Of a DNA stretch of 64,000 nt, positions 50,612-64,000 are shown piece by piece. A program made the translations under genes and the position numbers. Below the pieces are notes generated by a model, which made no database searches, was not told where the DNA came from, and worked only from the letters and a program-made list of their open reading frames with translations. The stretch covers positions 62,001 through 126,000 of the forward strand of contig CALSFV010000217.1 of NCBI GenBank assembly GCA_943737045.1. Reading direction: 5' to 3'. This stretch comes from Parapristionchus giblindavisi. Taxonomy: Eukaryota > Nematoda > Chromadorea > Rhabditida > Diplogasteridae. Positions within the stretch are counted from its first letter, which is position 1. Each line of letters begins with the position of its first letter.

Positions 50612-53600
50612 TCAACAAAAGATTACAGCTTGACATGAACTGAAGTGTACATTATTCAGAATTTTTTGCTCTTTCTCGTGGTATATGACACGATAAGTTT
50701 CGCTAAAATATTGACGTGTCACGAATTCTTTAATGCCAAAAATGCATGGTTCAATGTTGTTAATTCGGCTGGAGCGGCCGTTGTTCAACATGGAACGTTG
50801 CAAATTATTCAGAATTTTTTGCTCTTTCGTTTGGTATATGACACGCTGGGTTTCGCTGAAAATTTTTCATGTCAGTAATTGTTTTGTTCATATCAGAGTG
50901 ATGGTTACTTTTGTACTTAGGGCATTGTAGAATCAACAAAAGATTACAGCTTGACATGAACTGAAGTGTACATTATTCAGAATTTTTTGCTCTTTCTCGT
51001 GGTATATGACACGATAAGTTTCGCTAAAATATTGACGTGTCACGAATTCTTTAATGCCAAAAATGCATGGTTCAATGTTGTTAATTCGGCTGGAGCGGCC
51101 GTTGTTCAACATGGAACGTTGCAAATTATTCAGAATTTTTTGCTCTTTCGTTTGGTATATGACACGCTGGGTTTCGCTGAAAATTTTTCATGTCAGGAAT
51201 TGTTTTGTTCTTATCAGAGTGATGGTTACTTTTGTACTTAGGGCATTGTAGAATCAACAAAAGATTACAGCTTGACATGAACTGAAGTGTACATTATTCA
51301 GAATTTTTTGCTCTTTCTCGTGGTATATGACACGATAAGTTTCGCTAAAATATTGACGTGTCACGAATTCTTTAATGCCAAAAATGCATGGTTCAATGTT
51401 GTTAATTCGGCTGGAGCGGCCGTTGTTCAGCATTGAACGTTGCAAATTATTCAGAATTTTTTGCTCTTTCGTTTGGTATATGACACGCTGGGTTTCGCTG
51501 AAAATTTTTCATGTCAGGAATTGTTTTGTTCTTATCAGAGTGATGGTTACTTTTGTACTTAGGGCATTGTAGAATCAACAAAAGATTACAGCTTGACATG
51601 AACTGAAGTGTACATTATTCAGAATTTTTTGCTCTTTCTCGTGGTATATGACACGATAAGTTTCGCTAAAATATTGACGTGTCACGAATTCTTTAATGCC
51701 AAAAATGCATGGTTCAATGTTGTTAATTCGGCTGGAGCGGCCGTTGTTCAACATGGAACGTTGCAAATTATTCAGAATTTTTTGCTCTTTCGTTTGGTAT
51801 ATGACACGCTGGGTTTCGCTGAAAATTTTTCATGTCAGGAATTGTTTTGTTCTTATCAGAGTGATGGTTACTTTTGTACTTAGGGCATTGTAGAATCAAC
51901 AAAAGATTACAGCTTGACATGAACTGAAGTGTACATTATTCAGAATTTTTTGCTCTTTCGTTTGGTGTATGACACGATGGATTTCGCTGAAAATTTTTCA
52001 TGTCAGGAATTGTTTTGTTCTTATCAGAGTGATGGTTACTTTTGCACTTAGGGCATTGTAGAATCAACAAAAGATTACAGCTTGACATGAACTGAAGTGT
52101 ACATTATTCAGAATTTTTTGCTCTTTCGTTTGGTATATGACACGCTGGGTTTCGCTGAAAATTTTTCATGTCAGGAATTGTTTTGTTCTTATCAGAGTGA
52201 TGGTTACTTTTGTACTTAGGGCATTGTAGAATCAACAAAAGATTACAGCTTGACATGAACTGAAGTGTACATTATTCAGAATTTTTTGCTCTTTCTCGTG
52301 GTATATGACACGATAAGTTTCGCTAAAATATTGACGTGTCACGAATTCTTTAATGCCAAAAATGCATGGTTCAATGTTGTTAATTCGGCTGGAGCGGCCG
52401 TTGTTCAACATGGAACGTTGCAAATTATTCAGAATTTTTTGCTCTTTCGTTTGGTATATGACACGCTGGGTTTCGCTGAAAATTTTTCATGTCAGGAATT
52501 GTTTTGTTCTTATCAGAGTGATGGTTACTTTTGTACTTAGGGCATTGTAGAATCAACAAAAGATTACAGCTTGACATGAACTGAAGTGTACATTATTCAG
52601 AATTTTTTGCTCTTTCGTTTGGTGTATGACACGATGGATTTCGCTGAAAATTTTTCATGTCAGGAATTGTTTTGTTCTTATCAGAGTGATGGTTACTTTT
52701 GCACTTAGGGCATTGTAGAATCAACAAAAGATTACAGCTTGACATGAACTGAAGTGTACATTATTCAGAATTTTTTGCTCTTTCGTTTGGTATATGACAC
52801 GCTGGGTTTCGCTGAAAATATTTCATGTCAGTAATTGTTTTGTTCTTATCAGAGTGATGGTTACTTTTGTACTTAGGGCATTGTAGAATCAACAAAAGAT
52901 TACAGCTTTACATGAACTGAAGTGTACATTATTCAGAATTTTTTGCTCTTTCTCGTGGTATATGACACGATAAGTTTCGCTAAAATATTGACGTGTCACG
53001 AATTCTTTAATGCCAAAAATGCATGGTTCAATGTTGTTAATTCGGCTGGAGCGGCCGTTGTTCAACATGGAACGTTGCAAATTATTCAGAATTTTTTGCT
53101 CTTTCGTTTGGTATATGACACGCTGGGTTTCGCTGAAAATTTTTCATGTCAGGAATTGTTTTGTTCTTATCAGAGTGATGGTTACTTTTGTACTTAGGGC
53201 ATTGTAGAATCAACAAAAGATTACAGCTTGACATGAACTGAAGTGTACATTATTCAGAATTTTTTGCTCTTTCTCGTGGTATATGACACGATAAGTTTCG
53301 CTAAAATATTGACGTGTCACGAATTCTTTAATGCCAAAAATGCATGGTTCAATGTTGTTAATTCGGCTGGAGCGGCCGTTGTTCAACATGGAACGTTGCA
53401 AATTATTCAGAATTTTTTGCTCTTTCGTTTGGTATATGACACGCTGGGTTTCGCTGAAAATTTTTCATGTCAGTAATTGTTTTGTTCTTATCAGAGTGAT
53501 GGTTACTTTTGTACTTAGGGCATTGTAGAATCAACAAAAGATTACAGCTTTACATGAACTGAAGTGTACATTATTCAGAATTTTTTGCTCTTTCTCGTGG

Positions 53601-56370
53601 TATATGACACGATAAGTTTCGCTAAAATATTGACGTGTCACGAATTCTTTAATGCCAAAAATGCATGGTTCAATGTTGTTAATTCGGCTGGAGCGGCCGT
53701 TGTTCAACATTGAATGTTGCAAATTATTCAGAATTTTTTGCTCTTTCGTTTGGTATATGACACGATGGGTTTCGCTGAAAATTTTTCATGTCAGGAATTG
53801 TTTTGTTCTTATCAGAGTGATGGTTACTTTTGTACTTAGGGCATTGTAGAATCAACAAAAGATTACAGCTTTACATGAACTGAAGTGTACATTATTCAGA
53901 ATTTTTTGCTCTTTCTCGTGGTATATGACACGATAAGTTTCGCTAAAATATTGACGTGTCACGAATTCTTTAATGCCAAAAATGCATGGTTCAATGTTGT
54001 TAATTCGGCTGGAGCGGCCGTTGTTCAACATGGAACGTTGCAAATTATTCAGAATTTTTTGCTCTTTCGTTTGGTATATGACACGCTGGGTTTCGCTGAA
54101 AATTTTTGATGTCAGGAATTGTTTTGTTCTTATCAGAGTGATGGTTACTTTTGTACTTAGGGCATTGTAGAATCAACAAAAGATTACAGCTTGACATGAA
54201 CTGAAGTGTACATTATTCAGAATTTTTTGCTCTTTCTCGTGGTATATGACACGATAAGTTTCGCTAAAATATTGACGTGTCACGAATTCTTTAATGCCAA
54301 AAATGCATGGTTCAATGTTGTTAATTCGGCTGGAGCGGCCGTTGTTCAACATGGAACGTTGCAAATTATTCAGAATTTTTTGCTCTTTCGTTTGGTATAT
54401 GACACGCTGGGTTTCGCTGAAAATTTTTCATGTCAGTAATTGTTTTGTTCATATCAGAGTGATGGTTACTTTTGTACTTAGGGCATTGTAGAATCAACAA
54501 AAGATTACAGCTTGACATGAACTGAAGTGTACATTATTCAGAATTTTTTGCTCTTTCTCGTGGTATATGACACGATAAGTTTCGCTAAAATATTGACGTG
54601 TCACGAATTCTTTAATGCCAAAAATGCATGGTTCAATGTTGTTAATTCGGCTGGAGCGGCCGTTGTTCAACATGGAACGTTGCAAATTATTCAGAATTTT
54701 TTGCTCTTTCGTTTGGTATATGACACGCTGGGTTTCGCTGAAAATTTTTCATGTCAGGAATTGTTTTGTTCTTATCAGAGTGATGGTTACTTTTGTACTT
54801 AGGGCATTGTAGAATCAACAAAAGATTACAGCTTGACATGAACTGAAGTGTACATTATTCAGAATTTTTTGCTCTTTCTCGTGGTATATGACACGATAAG
54901 TTTCGCTAAAATATTGACGTGTCACGAATTCTTTAATGCCAAAAATGCATGGTTCAATGTTGTTAATTCGGCTGGAGCGGCCGTTGTTCAGCATTGAACG
55001 TTGCAAATTATTCAGAATTTTTTGCTCTTTCGTTTGGTATATGACACGCTGGGTTTCGCTGAAAATTTTTCATGTCAGGAATTGTTTTGTTCTTATCAGA
55101 GTGATGGTTACTTTTGTACTTAGGGCATTGTAGAATCAACAAAAGATTACAGCTTGACATGAACTGAAGTGTACATTATTCAGAATTTTTTGCTCTTTCT
55201 CGTGGTATATGACACGATAAGTTTCGCTAAAATATTGACGTGTCACGAATTCTTTAATGCCAAAAATGCATGGTTCAATGTTGTTAATTCGGCTGGAGCG
55301 GCCGTTGTTCAACATGGAACGTTGCAAATTATTCAGAATTTTTTGCTCTTTCGTTTGGTATATGACACGCTGGGTTTCGCTGAAAATTTTTCATGTCAGG
55401 AATTGTTTTGTTCTTATCAGAGTGATGGTTACTTTTGTACTTAGGGCATTGTAGAATCAACAAAAGATTACAGCTTGACATGAACTGAAGTGTACATTAT
55501 TCAGAATTTTTTGCTCTTTCGTTTGGTGTATGACACGATGGATTTCGCTGAAAATTTTTCATGTCAGGAATTGTTTTGTTCTTATCAGAGTGATGGTTAC
55601 TTTTGCACTTAGGGCATTGTAGAATCAACAAAAGATTACAGCTTGACATGAACTGAAGTGTACATTATTCAGAATTTTTTGCTCTTTCGTTTGGTATATG
55701 ACACGCTGGGTTTCGCTGAAAATTTTTCATGTCAGGAATTGTTTTGTTCTTATCAGAGTGATGGTTACTTTTGTACTTAGGGCATTGTAGAATCAACAAA
55801 AGATTACAGCTTGACATGAACTGAAGTGTACATTATTCAGAATTTTTTGCTCTTTCTCGTGGTATATGACACGATAAGTTTCGCTAAAATATTGACGTGT
55901 CACGAATTCTTTAATGCCAAAAATGCATGGTTCAATGTTGTTAATTCGGCTGGAGCGGCCGTTGTTCAACATGGAACGTTGCAAATTATTCAGAATTTTT
56001 TGCTCTTTCGTTTGGTATATGACACGCTGGGTTTCGCTGAAAATTTTTCATGTCAGGAATTGTTTTGTTCTTATCAGAGTGATGGTTACTTTTGTACTTA
56101 GGGCATTGTAGAATCAACAAAAGATTACAGCTTGACATGAACTGAAGTGTACATTATTCAGAATTTTTTGCTCTTTCGTTTGGTGTATGACACGATGGAT
56201 TTCGCTGAAAATTTTTCATGTCAGGAATTGTTTTGTTCTTATCAGAGTGATGGTTACTTTTGCACTTAGGGCATTGTAGAATCAACAAAAGATTACAGCT
56301 TGACATGAACTGAAGTGTACATTATTCAGAATTTTTTGCTCTTTCGTTTGGTATATGACACGCTGGGTTT
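50291..56370. repeat. 3561-bp higher-order repeat (9 L + 4 S), about 1.7 copies
   Basis: Units at 50291 (TTTTTGATGTC), 50612 (GTCAGTAATTG with GTTCATATCAG), 50933, 51254 (GTTCAGCATTG) and 51575, two S, 52232 and two S are matched from 53852 onward at 3561 bp. Matching stops in the S near 52815/56376: the first copy there reads AAAATATTTCATGTCAGTAATTG-like sequence. That sequence matches unit 48365, 4203 bp upstream. So 52815 is an old recombination joint. Confidence 0.82.
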
Positions 56371-57274
56371 CGCTGAAAATTTTTCATGTCAGGAATTGTT
56401 TTGTTCTTATCAGAGTGATGGTTACTTTTGTACTTAGGGCATTGTAGAATCAACAAAAGATTACAGCTTGACATGAACTGAAGTGTACATTATTCAGAAT
56501 TTTTTGCTCTTTCTCGTGGTATATGACACGATAAGTTTCGCTAAAATATTGACGTGTCACGAATTCTTTAATGCCAAAAATGCATGGTTCAATGTTGTTA
56601 ATTCGGCTGGAGCGGCCGTTGTTCAACATGGAACGTTGCAAATTATTCAGAATTTTTTGCTCTTTCGTTTGGTATATGACACGCTGGGTTTCGCTGAAAA
56701 TTTTTCACGTCAGGAATTGTTTTGTTCTTATCAGAGTGATGGTTACTTTTGTACTTAGGGCATTGTAGAATCAACAAAAGATTACAGCTTGACATGAACT
56801 GAAGTGTACATTATTCAGAATTTTTTGCTCTTTCGTTTGGTGTATGACACGATGGATTTCGCTGAAAATTTTTCATGTCAGGAATTGTTTTGTTCTTATC
56901 AGAGTGATGGTTACTTTTGTACTTAGGGCATTGTAGAATCAACAAAAGATTACAGCTTGACATGAACTGAAGTGTACATTATTCAGAATTTTTTGCTCTT
57001 TCGTTTGGTGTATGACACGATGGATTTCGCTGAAAATTTTTCATGTCAGGAATTGTTTTGTTCTTATCAGAGTGATGGTTACTTTTGCACTTAGGGCATT
57101 GTAGAATCAACAAAAGATTACAGCTTGACATGAACTGAAGTGTACATTATTCAGAATTTTTTGCTCTTTCGTTTGGTATATGACACGCTGGGTTTCGCTG
57201 AAAATTTTTCATGTCAGGAATTGTTTTGTTCTTATCAGAGTGATGGTTACTTTTGTACTTAGGGCATTGTAGAA

Positions 57275-60200
57275 TCAACAAAAGATTACAGCTTGACATG
57301 AACTGAAGTGTACATTATTCAGAATTTTTTGCTCTTTCTCGTGGTATATGACACGATAAGTTTCGCTAAAATATTGACGTGTCACGAATTCTTTAATGCC
57401 AAAAATGCATGGTTCAATGTTGTTAATTCGGCTGGAGCGGCCGTTGTTCAACATGGAACGTTGCAAATTATTCAGAATTTTTTGCTCTTTCGTTTGGTAT
57501 ATGACACGCTGGGTTTCGCTGAAAATTTTTCACGTCAGGAATTGTTTTGTTCTTATCAGAGTGATGGTTACTTTTGTACTTAGGGCATTGTAGAATCAAC
57601 AAAAGATTACAGCTTGACATGAACTGAAGTGTACATTATTCAGAATTTTTTGCTCTTTCGTTTGGTGTATGACACGATGGATTTCGCTGAAAATTTTTCA
57701 TGTCAGGAATTGTTTTGTTCTTATCAGAGTGATGGTTACTTTTGTACTTAGGGCATTGTAGAATCAACAAAAGATTACAGCTTGACATGAACTGAAGTGT
57801 ACATTATTCAGAATTTTTTGCTCTTTCTCGTGGTATATGACACGATAAGTTTCGCTAAAATATTGACGTGTCACGAATTCTTTAATGCCAAAAATGCATG
57901 GTTCAATGTTGTTAATTCGGCTGGAGCGGCCGTTGTTCAACATGGAACGTTGCAAATTATTCAGAATTTTTTGCTCTTTCGTTTGGTATATGACACGCTG
58001 GGTTTCGCTGAAAATTTTTCATGTCAGGAATTGTTTTGTTCTTATCAGAGTGATGGTTAGTTTTGTACTTAGGGCATTGTTGAATCAACAAAAGATTACA
58101 GCTTGACATGAACTGAAGTGTACATTATTCAGAATTTTTTGCTCTTTCTCGTGGTATATGACACGATAAGTTTCGCTAAAATATTGACGTGTCACGAATT
58201 CTTTAATGCCAAAAATGCATGGTTCAATGTTGTTAATTCGGCTGGAGCGGCCGTTGTTCAACATGGAACGTTGCAAATTATTCAGAATTTTTTGCTCTTT
58301 CGTTTGGTATATGACACGCTGGGTTTCGCTGAAAATTTTTCATGTCAGGAATTGTTTTGTTCTTATCAGAGTGATGGTTACTTTTGTACTTAGGGCATTG
58401 TAGAATCAACAAAAGATTACAGCTTGACATGAACTGAAGTGTACATTATTCAGAATTTTTTGCTCTTTCGTTTGGTGTATGACACGCTGGGTTTCGCTGA
58501 AAATTTTTCATGTCAGGAATTGTTTTGTTCTTATCAGAGTGATGGTTACTTTTGTACTTAGAGCATTGTAGAATCAACAAAAGATTACAGCTTGACATGA
58601 ACTGAAGTGTACATTATTCAGAATTTTTTGCTCTTTCTCGTGGTATATGACACGATAAGTTTCGCTAAAATATTGACGTGTCACGAATTCTTTAATGCCA
58701 AAAATGCATGGTTCAATGTTGTTAATTCGGCTGGAGCGGCCGTTGTTCAGCATTGAACGTTGCAAATTATTCAGAATTTTTTGCTCTTTCGTTTGGTATA
58801 TGACACGCTGGGTTTCGCTGAAAATTTTTCATGTCAGGAATTGTTTTGTTCTTATCAGAGTGATGGTTACTTTTGTACTTAGGGCATTGTAGAATCAACA
58901 AAAGATTACAGCTTGACATGAACTGAAGTGTACATTATTCAGAATTTTTTGCTCTTTCTCGTGGTATATGACACGATAAGTTTCGCTAAAATATTGACGT
59001 GTCACGAATTCTTTAATGCCAAAAATGCATGGTTCAATGTTGTTAATTCGGCTGGAGCGGCCGTTGTTCAACATGGAACGTTGCAAATTATTCAGAATTT
59101 TTTGCTCTTTCGTTTGGTATATGACACGCTGGGTTTCGCTGAAAATTTTTCATGTCAGGAATTGTTTTGTTCTTATCAGAGTGATGGTTACTTTTGTACT
59201 TAGGGCATTGTAGAATCAACAAAAGATTACAGCTTGACATGAACTGAAGTGTACATTATTCAGAATTTTTTGCTCTTTCGTTTGGTGTATGACACGATGG
59301 ATTTCGCTGAAAATTTTTCATGTCAGGAATTGTTTTGTTCTTATCAGAGTGATGGTTACTTTTGCACTTAGGGCATTGTAGAATCAACAAAAGATTACAG
59401 CTTGACATGAACTGAAGTGTACATTATTCAGAATTTTTTGCTCTTTCGTTTGGTATATGACACGCTGGGTTTCGCTGAAAATTTTTCATGTCAGGAATTG
59501 TTTTGTTCTTATCAGAGTGATGGTTACTTTTGTACTTAGGGCATTGTAGAATCAACAAAAGATTACAGCTTGACATGAACTGAAGTGTACATTATTCAGA
59601 ATTTTTTGCTCTTTCTCGTGGTATATGACACGATAAGTTTCGCTAAAATATTGACGTGTCACGAATTCTTTAATGCCAAAAATGCATGGTTCAATGTTGT
59701 TAATTCGGCTGGAGCGGCCGTTGTTCAACATGGAACGTTGCAAATTATTCAGAATTTTTTGCTCTTTCGTTTGGTATATGACACGCTGGGTTTCGCTGAA
59801 AATTTTTCATGTCAGGAATTGTTTTGTTCTTATCAGAGTGATGGTTACTTTTGTACTTAGGGCATTGTAGAATCAACAAAAGATTACAGCTTGACATGAA
59901 CTGAAGTGTACATTATTCAGAATTTTTTGCTCTTTCGTTTGGTGTATGACACGATGGATTTCGCTGAAAATTTTTCATGTCAGGAATTGTTTTGTTCTTA
60001 TCAGAGTGATGGTTACTTTTGCACTTAGGGCATTGTAGAATCAACAAAAGATTACAGCTTGACATGAACTGAAGTGTACATTATTCAGAATTTTTTGCTC
60101 TTTCGTTTGGTATATGACACGCTGGGTTTCGCTGAAAATTTTTCATGTCAGGAATTGTTTTGTTCTTATCAGAGTGATGGTTACTTTTGTACTTAGGGCA

Positions 60201-61000
60201 TTGTAGAATCAACAAAAGATTACAGCTTGACATGAACTGAAGTGTACATTATTCAGAATTTTTTGCTCTTTCTCGTGGTATATGACACGATAAGTTTCGC
60301 TAAAATATTGACGTGTCACGAATTCTTTAATGCCAAAAATGCATGGTTCAATGTTGTTAATTCGGCTGGAGCGGCCGTTGTTCAACATGGAACGTTGCAA
60401 ATTATTCAGAATTTTTTGCTCTTTCGTTTGGTATATGACACGCTGGGTTTCGCTGAAAATTTTTCATGTCAGGAATTGTTTTGTTCTTATCAGAGTGATG
60501 GTTACTTTTGTACTTAGGGCATTGTAGAATCAACAAAAGATTACAGCTTGACATGAACTGAAGTGTACATTATTCAGAATTTTTTGCTCTTTCGTTTGGT
60601 GTATGACACGATGGATTTCGCTGAAAATTTTTCATGTCAGGAATTGTTTTGTTCTTATCAGAGTGATGGTTACTTTTGTACTTAGGGCATTGTAGAATCA
60701 ACAAAAGATTACAGCTTGACATGAACTGAAGTGTACATTATTCAGAATTTTTTGCTCTTTCTCGTGGTATATGACACGATAAGTTTCGCTAAAATATTGA
60801 CGTGTCACGAATTCTTTAATGCCAAAAATGCATGGTTCAATGTTGTTAATTCGGCTGGAGCGGCCGTTGTTCAACATGGAACGTTGCAAATTATTCAGAA
60901 TTTTTTGCTCTTTCGTTTGGTATATGACACGCTGGGTTTCGCTGAAAATTTTTCATGTCAGGAATTGTTTTGTTCTTATCAGAGTGATGGTTACTTTTGT
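57275..61000. repeat. 2934-bp period (6 L + 6 S), partial
   Basis: L 57275, S of ACACGATGGA type ending GTACTTAG, L 57764 and L 58085 correspond to L 60209, S, L 60698 and L 61019 at an offset of 2934 bp. The rare CATTGTTGAATC joint is present at both 58078 and 61012. The 57275 set is itself an 825-bp offset copy of L 56450, since both carry TTTCACGTCAGG. The unit at 57764 has one extra change (GGTTAGTTTTG at 58056). Confidence 0.65.
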
Positions 61001-64000
61001 ACTTAGGGCATTGTTGAATCAACAAAAGATTACAGCTTGACATGAACTGAAGTGTACATTATTCAGAATTTTTTGCTCTTTCTCGTGGTATATGACACGA
61101 TAAGTTTCGCTAAAATATTGACGTGTCACGAATTCTTTAATGCCAAAAATGCATGGTTCAATGTTGTTAATTCGGCTGGAGCGGCCGTTGTTCAACATGG
61201 AACGTTGCAAATTATTCAGAATTTTTTGCTCTTTCGTTTGGTATATGACACGCTGGGTTTCGCTGAAAATTTTTCATGTCAGGAATTGTTTTGTTCTTAT
61301 CAGAGTGATGGTTACTTTTGTACTTAGGGCATTGTAGAATCAACAAAAGATTACAGCTTGACATGAACTGAAGTGTACATTATTCAGAATTTTTTGCTCT
61401 TTCGTTTGGTGTATGACACGCTGGGTTTCGCTGAAAATTTTTCATGTCAGGAATTGTTTTGTTCTTATCAGAGTGATGGTTACTTTTGTACTTAGAGCAT
61501 TGTAGAATCAACAAAAGATTACAGCTTGACATGAACTGAAGTGTACATTATTCAGAATTTTTTGCTCTTTCGTTTGGTGTATGACACGCTGGGTTTCGCT
61601 GAAAATTTTTCATGTCAGGAATTGTTTTGTTCTTATCAGAGTGATGGTTACTTTTGTACTTAGGGCATTGTAGAATCAACAAAAGATTACAGCTTGACAT
61701 GAACTGAAGTGTACATTATTCAGAATTTTTTGCTCTTTCTCGTGGTATATGACACGATAAGTTTCGCTAAAATATTGACGTGTCACGAATTCTTTAATGC
61801 CAAAAATGCATGGTTCAATGTTGTTAATTCGGCTGGAGCGGCCGTTGTTCAACATTGAATGTTGCAAATTATTCAGAATTTTTTGCTCTTTCGTTTGGTA
61901 TATGACACGATGGGTTTCGCTGAAAATTTTTCATGTCAGGAATTGTTTTGTTCTTATCAGAGTGATGGTTACTTTTGTACTTAGGGCATTGTAGAATCAA
62001 CAAAAGATTACAGCTTGACATGAACTGAAGTGTACATTATTCAGAATTTTTTGCTCTTTCTCGTGGTATATGACACGATAAGTTTCGCTAAAATATTGAC
62101 GTGTCACGAATTCTTTAATGCCAAAAATGCATGGTTCAATGTTGTTAATTCGGCTGGAGCGGCCGTTGTTCAACATTGAACGTTGCAAATTATTCAGAAT
62201 TTTTTGCTCTTTCGTTTGGTATATGACACGATGGGTTTCGCTGAAAATTTTTCATGTCAGGAATTGTTTTGTTCTTATCAGAGTGATGGTTACTTTTGTA
62301 CTTAGGGCATTGTAGAATCAACAAAAGATTACAGCTTTACATGAACTGAAGTGTACATTATTCAGAATTTTTTGCTCTTTCTCGTGGTATATGACACGAT
62401 AAGTTTCGCTAAAATATTGACGTGTCACGAATTCTTTAATGCCAAAAATGCATGGTTCAATGTTGTTAATTCGGCTGGAGCGGCCGTTGTTCAACATGGA
62501 ACGTTGCAAATTATTCAGAATTTTTTGCTCTTTCGTTTGGTATATGACACGCTGGGTTTCGCTGAAAATTTTTCATGTCAGGAATTGTTTTGTTCTTATC
62601 AGAGTGATGGTTACTTTTGTACTTAGGGCATTGTAGAATCAACAAAAGATTACAGCTTGACATGAACTGAAGTGTACATTATTCAGAATTTTTTGCTCTT
62701 TCTCGTGGTATATGACACGATAAGTTTCGCTAAAATATTGACGTGTCACGAATTCTTTAATGCCAAAAATGCATGGTTCAATGTTGTTAATTCGGCTGGA
62801 GCGGCCGTTGTTCAACATGGAACGTTGCAAATTATTCAGAATTTTTTGCTCTTTCGTTTGGTATATGACACGCTGGGTTTCGCTGAAAATTTTTCATGTC
62901 AGTAATTGTTTTGTTCTTATCAGAGTGATGGTTACTTTTGTACTTAGGGCATTGTAGAATCAACAAAAGATTACAGCTTGACATGAACTGAAGTGTACAT
63001 TATTCAGAATTTTTTGCTCTTTCTCGTGGTATATGACACGATAAGTTTCGCTAAAATATTGACGTGTCACGAATTCTTTAATGCCAAAAATGCATGGTTC
63101 AATGTTGTTAATTCGGCTGGAGCGGCCGTTGTTCAACATGGAACGTTGCAAATTATTCAGAATTTTTTGCTCTTTCGTTTGGTATATGACACGCTGGGTT
63201 TCGCTGAAAATTTTTCATGTCAGGAATTGTTTTGTTCTTATCAGAGTGATGGTTACTTTTGTACTTAGGGCATTGTAGAATCAACAAAAGATTACAGCTT
63301 GACATGAACTGAAGTGTACATTATTCAGAATTTTTTGCTCTTTCGTTTGGTGTATGACACGCTGGGTTTCGCTGAAAATTTTTCATGTCAGGAATTGTTT
63401 TGTTCTTATCAGAGTGATGGTTACTTTTGTACTTAGGGCATTGTAGAATCAACAAAAGATTACAGCTTGACATGAACTGAAGTGTACATTATTCAGAATT
63501 TTTTGCTCTTTCTCGTGGTATATGACACGATAAGTTTCGCTAAAATATTGACGTGTCACGAATTCTTTAATGCCAAAAATGCATGGTTCAATGTTGTTAA
63601 TTCGGCTGGAGCGGCCGTTGTTCAACATGGAACGTTGCAAATTATTCAGAATTTTTTGCTCTTTCGTTTGGTATATGACACGCTGGGTTTCGCTGAAAAT
63701 TTTTCATGTCAGTAATTGTTTTGTTCTTATCAGAGTGATGGTTACTTTTGTACTTAGGGCATTGTAGAATCAACAAAAGATTACAGCTTGACATGAACTG
63801 AAGTGTACATTATTCAGAATTTTTTGCTCTTTCTCGTGGTATATGACACGATAAGTTTCGCTAAAATATTGACGTGTCACGAATTCTTTAATGCCAAAAA
63901 TGCATGGTTCAATGTTGTTAATTCGGCTGGAGCGGCCGTTGTTCAACATTGAATGTTGCAAATTATTCAGAATTTTTTGCTCTTTCGTTTGGTATATGAC

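Larger units (their letters stand above)
42266..51895. repeat. Uninterrupted run of 30 L units
   Basis: Unit starts from 42266 to 51575 are all exactly 321 bp apart with no S unit, in sharp contrast to the S-rich 27521-42265 before it. Units differ by linked point variants: GCTTTACATG; CATTGAACG or CATTGAATG against CATGGAACG; GTCAGTAATTG; TTTTTGATGTC. These allow larger duplications to be traced. Confidence 0.93.
19237..64000. repeat. Satellite array, right block
   Basis: The same satellite resumes in the same orientation and phase. From the unit start at 19283 to the last unit start at 63770 there are 103 complete L and 68 S units: 103 x 321 + 68 x 168 = 44,487 bp, exactly the observed distance. 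The last L is cut by the window end. Variants typical here include GCTTTACATG for GCTTGACATG, ATTGAATGTTG, ACACGATGGG, and the S type ACACGATGGATTTCG with TTTTGCACTTAG. No gene is visible. Confidence 0.97.

Overview
The window is essentially one eukaryotic satellite-DNA array, about 62 kb in a single orientation, interrupted once by a 1,900-bp non-LTR retrotransposon fragment. Apart from that fragment I see no host gene, RNA gene, CRISPR array, prokaryotic operon or unique-sequence island. The array suggests pericentromeric, subtelomeric or other heterochromatic DNA of an animal. The reverse transcriptase in the insert reads as RTE clade and is closest in style to nematode RTE-1-like elements as I remember them. 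A nematode or other invertebrate is therefore my best guess, but it rests on this one protein.

The satellite has two unit lengths. The long unit (L, 321 bp) is an old dimer of two diverged halves, B (153 bp) and A (168 bp), which start with the same 25 bp. The short unit (S, 168 bp) is the A half alone. Phased on the motif TCAACAAAAG, the left block has 48 L and 10 S units, and the right block has 104 L (the last cut by the window edge) and 68 S. Right of the insertion, unit lengths add up exactly from 19283 to 63770, with no net indel in 44,487 bp.

Layout: 1-17336, L-rich array with nested higher-order repeats (periods 810, 1773, 1774 and 1131 bp); 17337-19236, minus-strand, 5'-truncated RTE-type LINE flanked by an identical 125-bp target-site duplication; 19283-27520, L-rich (22 L, 7 S); 27521-42265, S-rich (25 L, 40 S) with 336-, 1986- and 978-bp repeats; 42266-51895, thirty consecutive L units containing a perfect-looking 1926-bp tandem duplication; 51896-64000, mixed (27 L, 21 S) with 3561- and 2934-bp periods and segments shared with distant parts of the array.

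The short open frames in every unit (63, 65 and 91 codons) are by-products of a homogenised repeat whose lengths happen to be multiples of three; stop codons segregate freely among units. The notable observations are the 125-bp target-site duplication marked by a private mutation, the clean B/A dimer arithmetic, the mosaic of higher-order repeats, and a GC-rich CENP-B-box-like motif in every L unit. I found no new enzymatic or defence system.
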